Origin: Corbicula japonica | Taxonomy: Eukaryota > Mollusca > Bivalvia > Venerida > Cyrenidae | Length of the DNA stretch: 64,000 nt | Assembly: GCA_038501625.1 (NCBI GenBank) | Contig: JAZAYU010000036.1 | Coordinates: forward strand, 5,680,366-5,744,365 | Reading direction: 5' to 3' | Shown here: piece by piece, positions 62,950 to 64,000 of the stretch | Layout of the letters: each line of letters opens with the position of its first letter | Position numbering within the stretch: the stretch's first letter is position 1 | Made by a program: the position numbers and the translations under genes | Notes under the pieces: model-generated | Told to the model about the DNA's origin: nothing | Databases searched by the model: none | What the model saw: only the letters and a program-made list of their open reading frames with translations

Positions 62950-64000
62950 AATCTTTTATTTCAAGATGATATTACAGCTTTTAACAACACCTCGAGGTAC
63001 CTTGATGATTTATTAAACATTTTTTCCGTAACTGGTTTATAAGATTTAACTTAAAGAACTACAACTTAATTATGCGAACACTTCAGAAAAGCAAGCAAAC
63101 TTTCTTGATCTAAATCTGTCAATTGAAAAAGGTAACATCACTACTAAAATATATGATAAAAGAGATGATTTTAATACAGTAAATTTTCCGTTTTTTGGAC
63201 GGCGATGCTCCCCGTGCAACATCTTAAGGGGTTTATATCTCACAGCGTGTTTGCTTTTCAAGAGCTTGCAACGATGTTAATAATTTCAATGAACGTAATC
63301 TTGCATTACAGAAAAACTTTTTAAACAAGGTTATCGGTATCACAAATTTAGGAAAACGTTTTGCAAGTTTTATCATCTATACCCAGATCTAATTCATAAA
63401 TACAGGTGCAGTTTAAAATCACTATTGCAACAAGGTATTTCACAGCCAGTTTTTTATGGATATTTCATTTATAAACTTAAGAAGATAAAGGGCAATGTTA
63501 ATTTCTCCCGGTTATTCGTAAAAACCATCTGTAAATTTAAAAAGAAAGGTTACCAACATGATATTTTACAGCGCTCTGCATGCCTGGTGATTAACCCTTC
63601 TGCAGTTGATCATTATGCTTACCTCTTTGATTGCACGGCGGTGGCAGTGGTTTAAGAGTTTATGAAGGTTTATGTGGAAATGTTTTCTTAAAAGAACCTA
63701 GAAGCTCGATTTGGTTCTTTTATCCCTGTCATTCTATTCTTTCTGATTTTACTCCAAGAGCTCTGATCCCGATAAGATCATTGAGTACCCGCCCTTTGGC
63801 TTTGCAATGCTATAAGCTTCTTATGTTTTATATGTTTGTGTGCTTTTGCATGCAACATTGTTGAGCCGATGGGTGGATTGGAGTTGTTTCACCAAGACAA
63901 CTTGTATTTGTTTTGTGATATGAGAACCTGTTGGGGTAAGTGTGAGTTTGGTGCACCATAGAACCTGGTTTAAACCCCAAGTGGAAATTTGGTTTACCAC
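62950..64000 (+). mobile_element. Second Penelope-like retroelement copy, decayed, runs off the window
   Basis: The sequence starts within the RT (GATATTACAGCTTTTAACAA, RYLDDLLN region). It has several frameshifts relative to 34660-35371 (for example near 63030, 63190 and 63300) and a clean C-terminal frame at 63425-63655 (QGISQPVFYGYFIYKLKKIK). The tail follows to the window end. It sits immediately upstream of the first visible HSPA12 exon, so it lies in its first intron. Confidence 0.8.

Overview
This is a AT-rich, intron-rich, transposon-dense animal genomic window. The mix of a multi-SRCR membrane receptor, an HSPA12-type chaperone, tRNA-headed SINEs, tandem-array Helitrons and an env-bearing LTR element points to a bivalve mollusc. 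That assignment is an inference; no single feature proves it.

Three host genes are visible. (1) Plus strand, before base 1 to 22428: the 3' part of a scavenger-receptor cysteine-rich (SRCR) receptor gene. I can place 17 exons; their phases all agree and they give 1,206 residues: nine SRCR domains, one transmembrane helix and a cytoplasmic tail with TP repeats and YDN(P/M) tyrosine motifs. (2) Plus strand, 38437-54381: COPE, the epsilon subunit of the COPI coatomer, complete in 10 coding exons (301 aa). (3) Minus strand, 62905-58524: an HSPA12-type (atypical HSP70) gene lacking its first exon(s) in the window and stopping early at the C-terminus.

Most of the remainder is mobile DNA, often deeply nested. 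SRCR intron 12 (10137-18162) holds a tandem-array Helitron-like element split by a young LTR retroelement that keeps env but has lost most of gag-pol. The intergenic region 22430-38436 carries a foldback element (23878-36623). Its right arm was entered by a Penelope-like retroelement, which was then entered by a 3.2-kb TTAA-flanked element (itself carrying two nested MITEs) and by an L1/Tx1-type LINE with a probable 3' transduction. COPE intron 1 holds a hAT remnant that hosts a second tandem-array Helitron, then a third tandem-array element with a roughly 900-bp microsatellite. COPE introns 3-9 and the HSPA12 introns hold MITEs and dispersed repeats.

The most unusual pattern is that five 5' splice sites in the three genes (three consecutive SRCR exons, one COPE exon, one HSPA12 exon) sit at the head of tandem repeats that copy the exon end and/or the splice donor 4-6 times, with periods of about 80, 75, 99, 37 and 30 bp. 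The repeats differ in sequence but share this placement. I know of no named system that explains it.
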